Shown piece after piece: positions 19,165 through 26,931 of a DNA stretch of 64,000 bases (position 1 is the first letter of the stretch; each line of letters begins with the position of its first letter). Position numbers and translations under genes: made by a program. The notes under the pieces are model-generated. The model was given only the letters and a program-made list of their open reading frames with translations, did not search any database and was not told the DNA's origin. The stretch lies in assembly GCF_024105735.1 (NCBI RefSeq), contig NZ_JAAAML010000001.1:1621809-1685808 (forward strand), read 5' to 3'. This DNA is from Parahoeflea alexandrii. Its GTDB lineage: Bacteria; Pseudomonadota; Alphaproteobacteria; Rhizobiales; Rhizobiaceae.

Positions 19165-19671
19165 ATGAGCGAACGTGCAGTACTTGCCGGCGGATGTTTC
19201 TGGGGCATGCAGGATCTGATCCGCAAGATGCCAGGCGTCGAGAAGACCCGGGTCGGCTATACCGGTGGTGATGTGAAGAACGCCACCTACCGCAACCACG
19301 GTACCCATGCCGAGGGTATCGAGATCATCTATGATCCAAACCGGATCAGCTACAGGCAGCTTCTGGAGTTCTTCTTCCAGATCCATGATCCGACCACGCC
19401 CAACCGGCAGGGCAATGACCGTGGCATGTCCTACCGCTCCGCGATTTACTACACCGACGATCAGCAGCGCCAGACCGCGCTCGACACCATCGCCGACGTG
19501 AATGCCTCGGGGCTCTGGCCGGGCAGGGTAGTCACGGAAGTCGAGCCTGTCGGTGACTTCTGGGAAGCCGAGCCCGAGCATCAGGATTACCTCGAGCGGA
19601 TTCCGCACGGATACACCTGCCATTTCGTGCGGCCTGACTGGGTGCTGCCGAAGCGGGATGCGGCTGAATAG
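19165..19671 (+). CDS. msrA: peptide-methionine (S)-S-oxide reductase MsrA
   Basis: A 168-residue MsrA that reduces methionine-S-sulfoxide. The active-site motif GGCFWG puts the catalytic cysteine at residue 11; GYTGG and [12 protein letters not shown] are family motifs, and a recycling cysteine lies in HGYTCHF near the end. The ATG directly follows the msrB stop codon, so the two stereospecific reductases are made together. No signal peptide is present, so both act in the cytoplasm. Confidence 0.96.
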   Translation: MSERAVLAGGCFWGMQDLIRKMPGVEKTRVGYTGGDVKNATYRNHGTHAEGIEIIYDPNRISYRQLLEFFFQIHDPTTPNRQGNDRGMSYRSAIYYTDDQQRQTALDTIADVNASGLWPGRVVTEVEPVGDFWEAEPEHQDYLERIPHGYTCHFVRPDWVLPKRDAAE

Positions 19672-19699
19672 CGGCAGCCGGATCTCCATGGAAAATGCA

Positions 19700-19730
19700 G
19701 CGACCGGCATCAGCCGGTCGCTTGCGTTTT
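19700..19730 (+). terminator. Possible terminator after msrA
   Basis: A perfect 9-bp stem (GCGACCGGC / GCCGGTCGC) with an ATCA loop is followed by TTGCG and four T. The T-run is short and displaced, so it may only weaken read-through into selO. Confidence 0.5.
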
Positions 19731-19758
19731 CGGAACCAGCAAACAAAGGGACTTCACC

Positions 19759-21237
19759 ATGAGCATCGCCGGCTTCCAGTTCGACAACACCTACGCGCGC
19801 GACCTTGAGGGGTTTTACGTGCCCTGGAAGGGGGCCGAGGTGCCCGCGCCGCGGATGATTCGTTTCAACCGGGCGCTGGCGGAGGAACTGGGCCTTGATG
19901 CGGAAGTACTCGAGAGCGACGCCGGCGCCGCGATCTTTGCAGGTCATGAAGCCCCCGAGGGCGCCGAGCCGCTGGCCATGGCCTATGCCGGGCACCAGTT
20001 CGGCGGGTTTTCACCGCAGCTGGGCGATGGGCGGGCGCTGCTTCTGGGCGAGGTGATCGACAGGCAGGGCAGGCGCCGCGACATCCATCTCAAGGGATCG
20101 GGGCGGACACCGTTCTCACGCGGCGGTGATGGCAAGGCGGTGCTTGGACCTGTGCTGCGCGAATACATCATCGGCGAGGCGATGCATGCGCTCGGGGTTC
20201 CAACGACGCGGGCGCTGGCGGCGGTTGCCACCGGCGAGGAGATCATGCGGCAGGACGGACCCGCGCCGGGTGCCGTGCTGGCGCGGGTGGCGTCGAGCCA
20301 TCTGCGGGTCGGCACGTTCCAGTTCTTCGCGGCGCGCGGCGAAACCGAGCGGCTGAGGCAACTGGCGGACTATGCCATCGCCCGGCACTATCCCGAGCTT
20401 GCGGGACAGCCTGAGCGTTATCTCGGCCTGCTTGAAGCGGTGCGCGACCGCCAGGCTTCGCTGATCGCCCAGTGGATGAACCTCGGTTTCGTGCACGGGG
20501 TGATGAACACCGACAACATGACGATATCCGGCGAGACCATTGATTATGGTCCGTGCGCCTTCATCGACGGCTACGATCCGGCGATGGTGTTCAGCTCGAT
20601 CGACAGCCATGGCCGCTATGCATATGGCAACCAGCCGAAGATCGCGCAGTGGAACCTGGCGCGGCTCGCGGAAACCCTGCTCGACCTGATCAATCCCGAG
20701 GACAGCGACGACGCGGTCAAGCGCGCCAGCGATGTGGTCAACGGCTTTCCGCTTGCCTATGAGCGCGCCTGGCTTTCCGGCATGCGCGCCAAGCTGGGCC
20801 TTACGCGCGAACAGCCGGACGACATTGATCTTGCCGTCGGGCTGCTTGCGGTGCTGGAAACCCAAGGCGCCGATTTCACCCGCGTTTTCCGCAGCCTCTC
20901 GCTCGCTGTTTCGGGCGAGGCAGCTGCTCCCCGTTCGCTCTTCGACAATCCGGCCGGTTTCGATGTCTGGCTGCCGCTGTGGCAGGCACGGCTGGCGCGC
21001 GAAGACAGGACGGATGATGAGAAGAGGGCGGCCATGAACCGGGTTAACCCGGTCTATATTCCGCGCAACCACATGGTCGAGGCGGCGCTCGATTCGGCGA
21101 CAAAGGGCGACCTGGCGCCATTCGAGCGGCTGGTCGAGGTGCTTGCCGACCCGTTCACGGAGCGCAAGGGGCTGGAGGTCTTCGCGCTGGGGGCGCCCTC
21201 GGACTTCGGCCCCTACACCACTTATTGCGGCACCTGA
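19759..21237 (+). CDS. selO: protein adenylyltransferase SelO (YdiU family)
   Basis: A 492-residue SelO pseudokinase, a family shown to transfer AMP from ATP to protein hydroxyl groups in redox control. Motifs: YAGHQFGGFSPQLGDGRA (near 75), KGSGRTPFSRGGDGKA (near 115), FVHGVMNTDNMT (about 247-258) with the catalytic Asp, and IDYGPCAFID. The C-terminus ends YTTYCGT with the conserved cysteine in the position that is selenocysteine in animal SelO. The length is normal for bacteria. It starts 87 bases after msrA, and the shared theme is protein redox damage. Confidence 0.95.
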   Translation: MSIAGFQFDNTYARDLEGFYVPWKGAEVPAPRMIRFNRALAEELGLDAEVLESDAGAAIFAGHEAPEGAEPLAMAYAGHQFGGFSPQLGDGRALLLGEVIDRQGRRRDIHLKGSGRTPFSRGGDGKAVLGPVLREYIIGEAMHALGVPTTRALAAVATGEEIMRQDGPAPGAVLARVASSHLRVGTFQFFAARGETERLRQLADYAIARHYPELAGQPERYLGLLEAVRDRQASLIAQWMNLGFVHGVMNTDNMTISGETIDYGPCAFIDGYDPAMVFSSIDSHGRYAYGNQPKIAQWNLARLAETLLDLINPEDSDDAVKRASDVVNGFPLAYERAWLSGMRAKLGLTREQPDDIDLAVGLLAVLETQGADFTRVFRSLSLAVSGEAAAPRSLFDNPAGFDVWLPLWQARLAREDRTDDEKRAAMNRVNPVYIPRNHMVEAALDSATKGDLAPFERLVEVLADPFTERKGLEVFALGAPSDFGPYTTYCGT

Positions 21238-21322
21238 TCCGGGCCGAGGGGCCTGGGTGGTGGATAATCATCCCGCGCCGGGCCATAGTCGGGCCTGAGA
21301 AGGGTGGCTCGAGGCGGATTGA

Positions 21323-22537
21323 ATGAACCAGAACATGCATTTCGATCTGGTGGTGCTTGGCATCCTGTGTGCCTTCATCGCCTATTCGCTGGTCACCCGC
21401 GCCGTTGACCGCTCGCTGCTGACGCTGCCGATCATCTTCATGTGTCTGGGCTTCGCGCTGTCGGAACCGTTGCGGACGGCCGCGCCGCCGGAAGTGCTCG
21501 ACGAGGGCAAACGGCTGCTCGCCGAAGTCACCCTGGTGCTGGTGCTGTTTTCCGACGCATCGCACGTGCAGTTCTCGCAACTCAGGCAAAGCTGGCGATT
21601 GCCTGCCCGGATGCTGCTGATCGGCCTGCCGCTCTCGATCGGACTTGGCACGCTTGTCACCTTCCTGGTCAGCCCGGAGGGCGGGGTCGCGATGGCGCTG
21701 CTGACGGCCGCGGTGTTGACGCCGACCGACGCCGCTCTGGGCCAGAGCGTTGTCACCAGCGCCAATGTCCCTGAAAAGCTAAGCGAAACCATCAATGTGG
21801 AAAGCGGACTGAATGATGGGCTGGTGCTGCCCTTCGTGCTGCTGGGCGCGATCCTCGCCTCCGCCGGCATGGCGAATGCTGCGACCGACGGGCTGGCGCT
21901 CAAGGCGGTGCTGCAGATCGTGCTTGGCCCGCTGGCCGGGATTTTCACGGGATGGGTGGTGGCGCGGCTGATGGATGTGGCGCAGGCGCGCCGGCTGATT
22001 GCCGCATCGGCGGAAGGGGTGGTGTTCCTGGCAGCGGCCTTTGCGGCCTATGTGCTGGCCACGGTCATCGGCGGCAACGGATTCATCGCGGCGTTCGTTG
22101 CGGGCATGATCTTCGGCAACAGCTACAGGCACAATATCCGCTTCGTGCGCGAATTCATGGAAGGGGCGGGACTCATCCTGACCATGTCCGCCTTCCTGGT
22201 GTTCGGTGCGCTTCTCCTGCCCGATGGACTGGCGCATGCCTCGATGAAGACCGTGCTGATAGCGGTGCTGTTCCTCACCGTCGTGCGGGTGGGCGCAATC
22301 TGGCTGTCGCTTCTGGGCTCGGGGCTGAAGACGCGCGAAAAGCTGTTTCTCGGCTGGTTCGGGCCGCGCGGGCTGGCCTCGATCCTGTTCACGTTGGTGA
22401 TCATCGACGAGTTCGAGTTTGCCAACGAGGCCGAACTGCTTGCCTGCGTATCGATGACGGTGGCGCTGTCGATCATCGTTCACGGGCTGAGTTCGACGCC
22501 GCTGGCCCGGTGGATCGGCAGAGTCTCGGGACGTTGA
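21323..22537 (+). CDS. Na+/H+ or K+/H+ antiporter (CPA family)
   Basis: A 404-residue integral membrane protein with about 11-12 hydrophobic segments from residue 8 to 395, of the cation:proton antiporter type. LTPTDAALGQSVV (near 130) and VESGLNDGLVLPF (near 155) hold the acidic residues that move ions in NhaP/CPA1 exchangers, and GFIAAFVAGMIFG and GWFGPRGLASILF are also typical. It lacks the C-terminal TrkA domains of Kef systems. Its physiological ion cannot be read from sequence. The upstream gap from selO is 85 bases. Confidence 0.85.
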   Translation: MNQNMHFDLVVLGILCAFIAYSLVTRAVDRSLLTLPIIFMCLGFALSEPLRTAAPPEVLDEGKRLLAEVTLVLVLFSDASHVQFSQLRQSWRLPARMLLIGLPLSIGLGTLVTFLVSPEGGVAMALLTAAVLTPTDAALGQSVVTSANVPEKLSETINVESGLNDGLVLPFVLLGAILASAGMANAATDGLALKAVLQIVLGPLAGIFTGWVVARLMDVAQARRLIAASAEGVVFLAAAFAAYVLATVIGGNGFIAAFVAGMIFGNSYRHNIRFVREFMEGAGLILTMSAFLVFGALLLPDGLAHASMKTVLIAVLFLTVVRVGAIWLSLLGSGLKTREKLFLGWFGPRGLASILFTLVIIDEFEFANEAELLACVSMTVALSIIVHGLSSTPLARWIGRVSGR

Positions 22538-22572
22538 GTTCCGGCCGGGCTGCGAGGGAGTGTTTGCGAGGC

Positions 22573-22791
22573 TCAGGCCTTTTTCAGAAACTCGGTGCGG
22601 AGCACCAGACCCTTGATCTTTTCGACCCGGCACTCGACCTCGTCGGGATTGCCGGTGAGCCTGATGCCCTTGACCAGCGTGCCGCGCTTGATGGTCGAGG
22701 AGGTGCCCTTGACCTTGAGATCCTTGATCACGGTGACATTGTCTCCGTCGGCCAGCACCGCGCCATTGGAATCCCGGGTTTCGTCGCTCAT
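22573..22791 (-). CDS. short PhnA-domain protein (YjdM C-terminal part)
   Basis: A 72-residue protein that corresponds to the C-terminal PhnA (YjdM) domain: LADGDNVTVIKDLKVKG is the family core, followed by IKRGTLVKGIRL and the closing LKKA. The usual N-terminal zinc ribbon is missing, so this is the short variant. Despite the historical name, the family is not known to break down phosphonates. ATG 22791 has a modest AAAGG site; the longer in-frame reading upstream has no family resemblance. It converges with the antiporter gene and diverges from the phosphodiesterase. Confidence 0.85.
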   Translation of the reverse strand: MSDETRDSNGAVLADGDNVTVIKDLKVKGTSSTIKRGTLVKGIRLTGNPDEVECRVEKIKGLVLRTEFLKKA

Positions 22792-22972
22792 CAGATTTGC
22801 CTTTCGCAGGGGTTGGCGGCCGGTGTAGCGTTTCGATGCGCCCAGGGGAAGGGCCGGCAGGCGGGTTGGCGCCCGGGTGCGGTTTCGCACTACGAACCAG
22901 ACCGTTGTCCGGCTGACACGTGGCTGTCGCAATGACGGTTTAAGGGGGCGTCATTGCACATGGAGATTGATC

Positions 22973-24190
22973 ATGACGATGTTGTACAGGCTTGTTGCCG
23001 GCGCCATTCTTGTCTCGGCCACACTGGCCGGTGCCGCGCCGGCGGCGGATATCGAACTGGGACCGCGTCCCGCCTTCCTGATCGACAAGATGGCCGAAGG
23101 GGCGCTCAAGGACGAGCTGCTCGCCTGTGACGGCAAGCCGGTGTCGACAACGCTGTTCTCGATCGGCCATCGCGGCGCGCCGCTGCAGTTCCCCGAGCAC
23201 ACACGGGAATCCTACATGGCGGCCGCGAAGATGGGCGCGGGCATCATCGAGTGCGACGTGACGTTCACCAAGGACAAGGAACTGGTCTGCCGCCACGCTC
23301 AGAACGATCTGCACACCACGACCAATATCCTGGCGACCGACCTGGCCCAAAAATGCACCAAGGGCTTCACGCCTGCGGCTGGCGGCAAGGCTTCTGCCGA
23401 GTGTCGCGCCTCCGACATCACCCTTTCGGAGTTCAAGACGCTCAATGGCAAGATGGACGCAGCCAACAGCCAGGCCGAGACCGTCGAGGATTACATTAAC
23501 GGTACCGCGGAGTGGCGGACCGACCTTTATGCGGCGGCCGGCGGCACGGTGTTGACCCACCGCGAATCAATCGCGCTGATCGCCTCGCTCGGCGGCAAGT
23601 TCACGCCGGAGCTGAAATCTCCCTCAGTGGAGATGCCCTATGACGGCTTCAGCCAGGCCGACTATGCGCAGAAGATGATCGACGAGTACAAGGATGCCGG
23701 CATCCCCGCATCCGATGTCTGGCCGCAGTCGTTCAATCTCGATGATGTGCTCTACTGGATCGAGAACGAGCCGGAATTCGGCGCCCAGGCGGTCTATCTC
23801 GATGGCCGTTACAGCGAAGACGGGTTTGATTTCCGCAAGCCGGAAACGTTCAAGCCCTCCATGCAGCAGCTTGCCGACCAGGGCGTCAACTACATCGCGC
23901 CGCCGATCTGGATGCTGCTGACGCTTACGGATGGCAAGATGGTGCCGTCGCCCTATGCGTTGGAGGCGAAGAAGGCCGGACTGAACATCATCGCCTGGTC
24001 GTTCGAAAGGTCGGGCCCGCTCAACACCGGCGGCGGCTGGTACTATCAGTCGGTGGGCGACGTGATCAACAATGACGGGCAGATGTACGAGGTGCTCGAC
24101 GTGCTGGCGCGCCAGGTCGGCATTGTCGGCATGTTCTCCGACTGGCCGGCGACGGTGAGCTATTACGCGAGTTGCACCGGCCTGAAGTAA
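22973..24190 (+). CDS. secreted glycerophosphodiester phosphodiesterase
   Basis: A 405-residue exported GDPD-family enzyme. The signal peptide ([25 protein letters not shown]) is cut near residue 25. The active-site start is [18 protein letters not shown] (about 62-79), with [14 protein letters not shown] supplying the metal-binding Glu and Asp; the catalytic histidine partner is in [19 protein letters not shown] and [10 protein letters not shown] lie later in the barrel. It should release glycerol-3-phosphate from glycerophosphodiesters in the periplasm. ATG 22973 follows GGAG. A cysteine-bearing insertion near residues 120-145 is characteristic of the longer secreted subgroup. Phosphate-starvation control is common for such enzymes, but I see no Pho box. 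Confidence 0.9.
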   Translation: MTMLYRLVAGAILVSATLAGAAPAADIELGPRPAFLIDKMAEGALKDELLACDGKPVSTTLFSIGHRGAPLQFPEHTRESYMAAAKMGAGIIECDVTFTKDKELVCRHAQNDLHTTTNILATDLAQKCTKGFTPAAGGKASAECRASDITLSEFKTLNGKMDAANSQAETVEDYINGTAEWRTDLYAAAGGTVLTHRESIALIASLGGKFTPELKSPSVEMPYDGFSQADYAQKMIDEYKDAGIPASDVWPQSFNLDDVLYWIENEPEFGAQAVYLDGRYSEDGFDFRKPETFKPSMQQLADQGVNYIAPPIWMLLTLTDGKMVPSPYALEAKKAGLNIIAWSFERSGPLNTGGGWYYQSVGDVINNDGQMYEVLDVLARQVGIVGMFSDWPATVSYYASCTGLK

Positions 24191-24213
24191 TCCTTCACAG
24201 GTACCGCTGATGC

Positions 24214-24248
24214 GAAGATGGCCACGCCGGAAAGGCGTGGCCATCTTC
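24214..24248. terminator. Bidirectional hairpin terminator between convergent genes
   Basis: A perfect 15-bp stem (GAAGATGGCCACGCC / GGCGTGGCCATCTTC) with a short loop lies between two convergent genes. The T-tracts are minimal, so termination strength is uncertain. Confidence 0.6.
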
Positions 24249-24286
24249 TTGATGCCTTGCCAGTGCGCAGAATGGCGGGCACGGTC

Positions 24287-25030
24287 TCAGCGGCAGTCAA
24301 GCGGGCGGACCTCGCCGACTTCGATGTTTCGGCCATGATCGTCGGTGGCGAGAAACCGTGGCGGCGCATCCGCGTCGAACACCGCACAGGTGAGATGGCC
24401 GGTGTTGACCGCGCCGGTGTCGATGGCGATGCGGTTGGCGTGGAGTTCGGGCAACGCAGAGGCGGTGATGGTGTGGCCGTGGACAACGGTCTTGGGGAGC
24501 GGCCCGGTGAAACCAAGGAATTTCTCGCGGATCCAGCGGGTGGTCACCGGGTCCTGATCGGCAAGCGCAAGATTGGGGTCTATGCCGCCGTGGACGAAGA
24601 CGTGGTCGTCGGTTTCCACCATCCAGTCCGCCGCACGCAGGGCTGCGACATGGCCGGGATGAGCGATGGCCAGTTGTCGGACGGCGCCGTCGACGTCGTC
24701 GATGTTCTCAAACCCGTAGGAGCGCAGGGTCTCATCGCCCCCATTCATCAGCCAGCGGTGCATTATCGTTTCTCGGTCGTGGGCGGCATTGAGGAAGCTG
24801 AGCAGAAATTCCTCGTGATTGCCGAGGATCAGCCGCGAACCGGGATGCGCCTCGAGCGTGGCAATTGCCAGATCGAGGCATTGCCGGCTTTCCGGGCCGC
24901 GATCGATGAGATCGCCCAGGAAGATGATGCGAAACCGGCGATCACCCGCATCCGTGCGGATGGCTTCGAGCAGGGCTTGCAGCAGGTCGCGCCGACCGTG
25001 GACATCTCCGATGGCATAGGTGAGCGACAT
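24287..25030 (-). CDS. PPP-family metallophosphatase (serine/threonine phosphatase-like)
   Basis: A 247-residue calcineurin-like phosphatase with the complete PPP signature: GDVHG (8-12), GDLIDRG (about 39-45), GNHE (about 70-73), then HGGID and HGHT for the remaining metal ligands. This is the bacterial PrpA/PrpE or ApaH-like group, which act as protein phosphatases or dinucleoside polyphosphate hydrolases; the sequence does not separate these. No signal peptide is present. The start ATG is unambiguous. It converges with the phosphodiesterase gene. Confidence 0.88.
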   Translation of the reverse strand: MSLTYAIGDVHGRRDLLQALLEAIRTDAGDRRFRIIFLGDLIDRGPESRQCLDLAIATLEAHPGSRLILGNHEEFLLSFLNAAHDRETIMHRWLMNGGDETLRSYGFENIDDVDGAVRQLAIAHPGHVAALRAADWMVETDDHVFVHGGIDPNLALADQDPVTTRWIREKFLGFTGPLPKTVVHGHTITASALPELHANRIAIDTGAVNTGHLTCAVFDADAPPRFLATDDHGRNIEVGEVRPLDCR

Positions 25031-25358
25031 TCGGGAACCTTTGCTGTGTCGTCCGAGGTGCCGGTGACCGCGCCAGTGTCTGGTCGCAGCCGGAGGGACA
25101 ATTGTCTGACCCGCCGGGTGGGGCTCGTCAAGACCGACTGCTCAAAGCCTTGATTGCGAGCGTGGCAGGCGTGGTCTGGCCGGAACCGGTCAATCGGGGG
25201 CGGTTTTTCCTCCGAAAGGCACCGTTGTGTCAAAAAGTCCGGGCCAATCGGGGGAGATGGGGTTGTGCAAACGCGCCTCAGCGTTCAAACACGGGGCTGA
25301 TCGCCGCATCCGGCGGCTTGCCCACGCGGCATTGATCTCAACCCAGGATGAATTTCGT
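25031..25358. other. Divergent intergenic region without a gene
   Basis: No gene is supported. The stretch separates the minus-strand phosphatase from the plus-strand DUF6481 gene, so it should contain both promoters. It includes a near-repeat CAATCGGGGG at about 25192 and 25248, roughly 56 bases apart. I could not assign clear -35/-10 pairs. Confidence 0.4.
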
Positions 25359-25736
25359 TTGAAAAACTCACTACGCACTGCCTTCACCGACCGCCGTCAG
25401 GATGCCATGGAAGCCAAGAAGAAGCTTCTGGAGAAAATGAAGGCGGCGCCGAAGGCGGATGATCCCGAAGTCATTGCCAAGCGCGCCGAACGCGCCGCGG
25501 TGGCCAAGGCGCGCGAAGAGCGCCAGGCCGAACGCGCGCGGGCAAAGCTTGAAGAGCAGGAGCGCAAGGCTGCGCAGGATGCTGCCGACGCCGCTGCCGC
25601 CTATGAAGCCGAACATGCCGAAGCCATTGCCCGCGAGGCAGAAGAAGCCGCCCGCGCCGAACGAGCCGTCGCCGACATGGCGGCGATGAAGGAAAAGCGC
25701 GATCAGCGCTACGCCGCCCGCAAGGCGCGACGCTGA
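25359..25736 (+). CDS. DUF6481 family protein (charged coiled-coil)
   Basis: A 125-residue, very highly charged alpha-helical protein rich in Ala, Glu, Lys and Arg, fitting the DUF6481 family common in alphaproteobacteria: FTDRRQDAMEAKKKLLEKMK at the start and a final KREDxRYAARKARR-like basic tail (here KRDQRYAARKARR). I chose TTG 25359 because AGGA lies upstream and the product then begins like family members (MKNSL...TDRR). An in-frame reading from 25227 adds 44 residues with no family fit. Function is unknown; the shape suggests nucleic-acid or membrane-surface binding, but that is inference. Confidence 0.75.
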   Translation: MKNSLRTAFTDRRQDAMEAKKKLLEKMKAAPKADDPEVIAKRAERAAVAKAREERQAERARAKLEEQERKAAQDAADAAAAYEAEHAEAIAREAEEAARAERAVADMAAMKEKRDQRYAARKARR

Positions 25737-25755
25737 GGTTGGCCGAGAGACTTTA

Positions 25756-25820
25756 CCCCCTCACCAACAAAATCTGCGACTTGGTCGAAGGCCAAGTGCC
25801 AGAAATTGCAGGTGAGGGGA
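25756..25820. repeat. Nested palindromic element (REP-like)
   Basis: The outer arms CCCCTCACC and GGTGAGGGG pair perfectly over 9 bp. Inside them, AAAATCTG and CAGAAATT are nearly complementary, and innermost ACTTGG / CCAAGT closes a seven-base loop. The result is one long cruciform of about 65 bases. It resembles the interspersed intergenic palindromes of rhizobial genomes; copy number could not be tested. Confidence 0.6.
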
Positions 25821-26017
25821 TTGCGCTGCTTCTTTGCACATCTGTTCGGCTGTCGTGTTGAACCTGATCCGTCATCACGGCCCGCGAGCGTCCGCAGAGC
25901 CGGAAGAGTCTGCTACCGAGTAAGTTTCGCGGTGGCCAGTTCCTGAACCACTTTCGGGCTGACAAGCATAAAATTAGGAGATTCTATTCTTTATAATGCG
26001 CTGAAAAGTTGAGAATT

Positions 26018-26395
26018 CTATCCGAGAAATACTATACCTATTATCAAAATCACCCAAAAAACAAGAGCTCCGCCACCGCTCCAAGATAGCCAATAGTACT
26101 CGTTTCGCAATATGCGATCTACGGATACTTCTGCTTCATCTGAGCTGTTTGATGATCGCATAGATTCAACTGTACCTGAGATAACAGCGTATCCAAATGC
26201 GAAGGCTAGAAGTGTTAGTGCAATCCCTATAATATACATGGTGTATAAGAAGCCGCTCATTGATGCGTCTTCATCTATTGATCTAATTAAAAAAGATGCA
26301 GCGGTTGTAAATATGGTTATTCCTGTAAACAAAAACCTTGGCAACTCGAACAAAGCTCTTTGATACTCTAGCGCTTCTTTTGGAAGAATTGCCAT
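26018..26395 (-). CDS. hypothetical three-helix membrane protein in AT-rich island
   Basis: A 125-residue protein I do not recognise. It has three hydrophobic stretches: FLFTGITIFTTAASFLI (about 21-37), YTMYIIGIALTLLAFAFGYA (about 51-70) and a C-terminal ALVFWVILIIGIVFLG (about 110-125), with a polar serine- and glutamate-rich loop between the second and third. AGGAG lies seven bases before ATG 26395. The coding DNA is far poorer in GC than neighbours (23 of 60 and 18 of 60 G+C in the lines starting 26221 and 26281), which points to recent acquisition. It follows the next gene by nine bases, so the two probably form one unit. Confidence 0.65.
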   Translation of the reverse strand: MAILPKEALEYQRALFELPRFLFTGITIFTTAASFLIRSIDEDASMSGFLYTMYIIGIALTLLAFAFGYAVISGTVESMRSSNSSDEAEVSVDRILRNEYYWLSWSGGGALVFWVILIIGIVFLG

Positions 26396-26404
26396 TGTAG
26401 TCTC

Positions 26405-26770
26405 CTATAGCTTAATTCTGTTAATTCTTCTCCTGCACCAATCATCAATCCGTCTACGGACGGTATTCAAATGATTGCCTTCTTTCGCTATTGCATCGAT
26501 CAGTCCAGTAGCGATGTCTCTTGCTGCCTTCTTCACCACTTTTCGGCGATTGCTGGGTCGATCCTTTTTCAGAGTATTACGTGATTCGCCTCCTGAATTG
26601 TTAACTCCGGCATTAATTTTCTCAATTTCAATCTGTTCAACGATTTTCTCCGCCGCGGTGTTGGCCGCTTCAATTCTGGTCTTATCTGCAAACTCTGCTC
26701 GAGCACGCTTGGAAACCAAGTCTTTAAAGAAAGCTTCTGCTGCGAAATCGTCTTTCATCCCAATGGTCAC
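26405..26770 (-). CDS. hypothetical basic helical protein in AT-rich island
   Basis: A 121-residue protein I do not recognise. The N-terminal half is predicted helical and mixed in charge (FFKDLVSKRARAEFADKTR), and the C-terminal 50 residues are strongly basic (RRKVVKKAARDIATGLI and RRRIDDWCRRRINRIKL), which would suit nucleic-acid or lipid contact. I chose GTG 26770 because AAAGGGGAG lies four bases upstream; in-frame ATG 26809 and TTG 26833 lack any ribosome site. It shares the AT-rich composition of the membrane-protein gene nine bases downstream and is likely co-expressed with it. No toxin, phage or transposase motif is evident. Confidence 0.6.
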   Translation of the reverse strand: MTIGMKDDFAAEAFFKDLVSKRARAEFADKTRIEAANTAAEKIVEQIEIEKINAGVNNSGGESRNTLKKDRPSNRRKVVKKAARDIATGLIDAIAKEGNHLNTVRRRIDDWCRRRINRIKL

Positions 26771-26846
26771 TGCGCTCCCCTTTGTATAAATCTGATTGAC
26801 GTCCCGCATTTTTTCTATGATAGCGTGTATCAAACGTCAAGCAACA

Positions 26847-26880
26847 GTGTGCTAGGCAAAGGTTACATTGCCTAGCACAC
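26847..26880. repeat. Perfect 13-bp inverted repeat at island edge
   Basis: GTGTGCTAGGCAA and TTGCCTAGCACAC pair perfectly around an eight-base loop. No T-run follows on either strand, so it is a poor intrinsic terminator. It lies between the AT-rich island and the 3' end of nrdJ. Confidence 0.7.
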
Positions 26881-26931
26881 TCGGAAGTCAGTTATATCGC
26901 CATTTCCTTTGGCATATCAGTAGCGATTTCC

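Noticed and set aside
26847..26880. The 13-bp hairpin as a standard Rho-independent terminator of nrdJ
   Set aside because: Neither strand has a T-run after the stem, so it was listed as a repeat.
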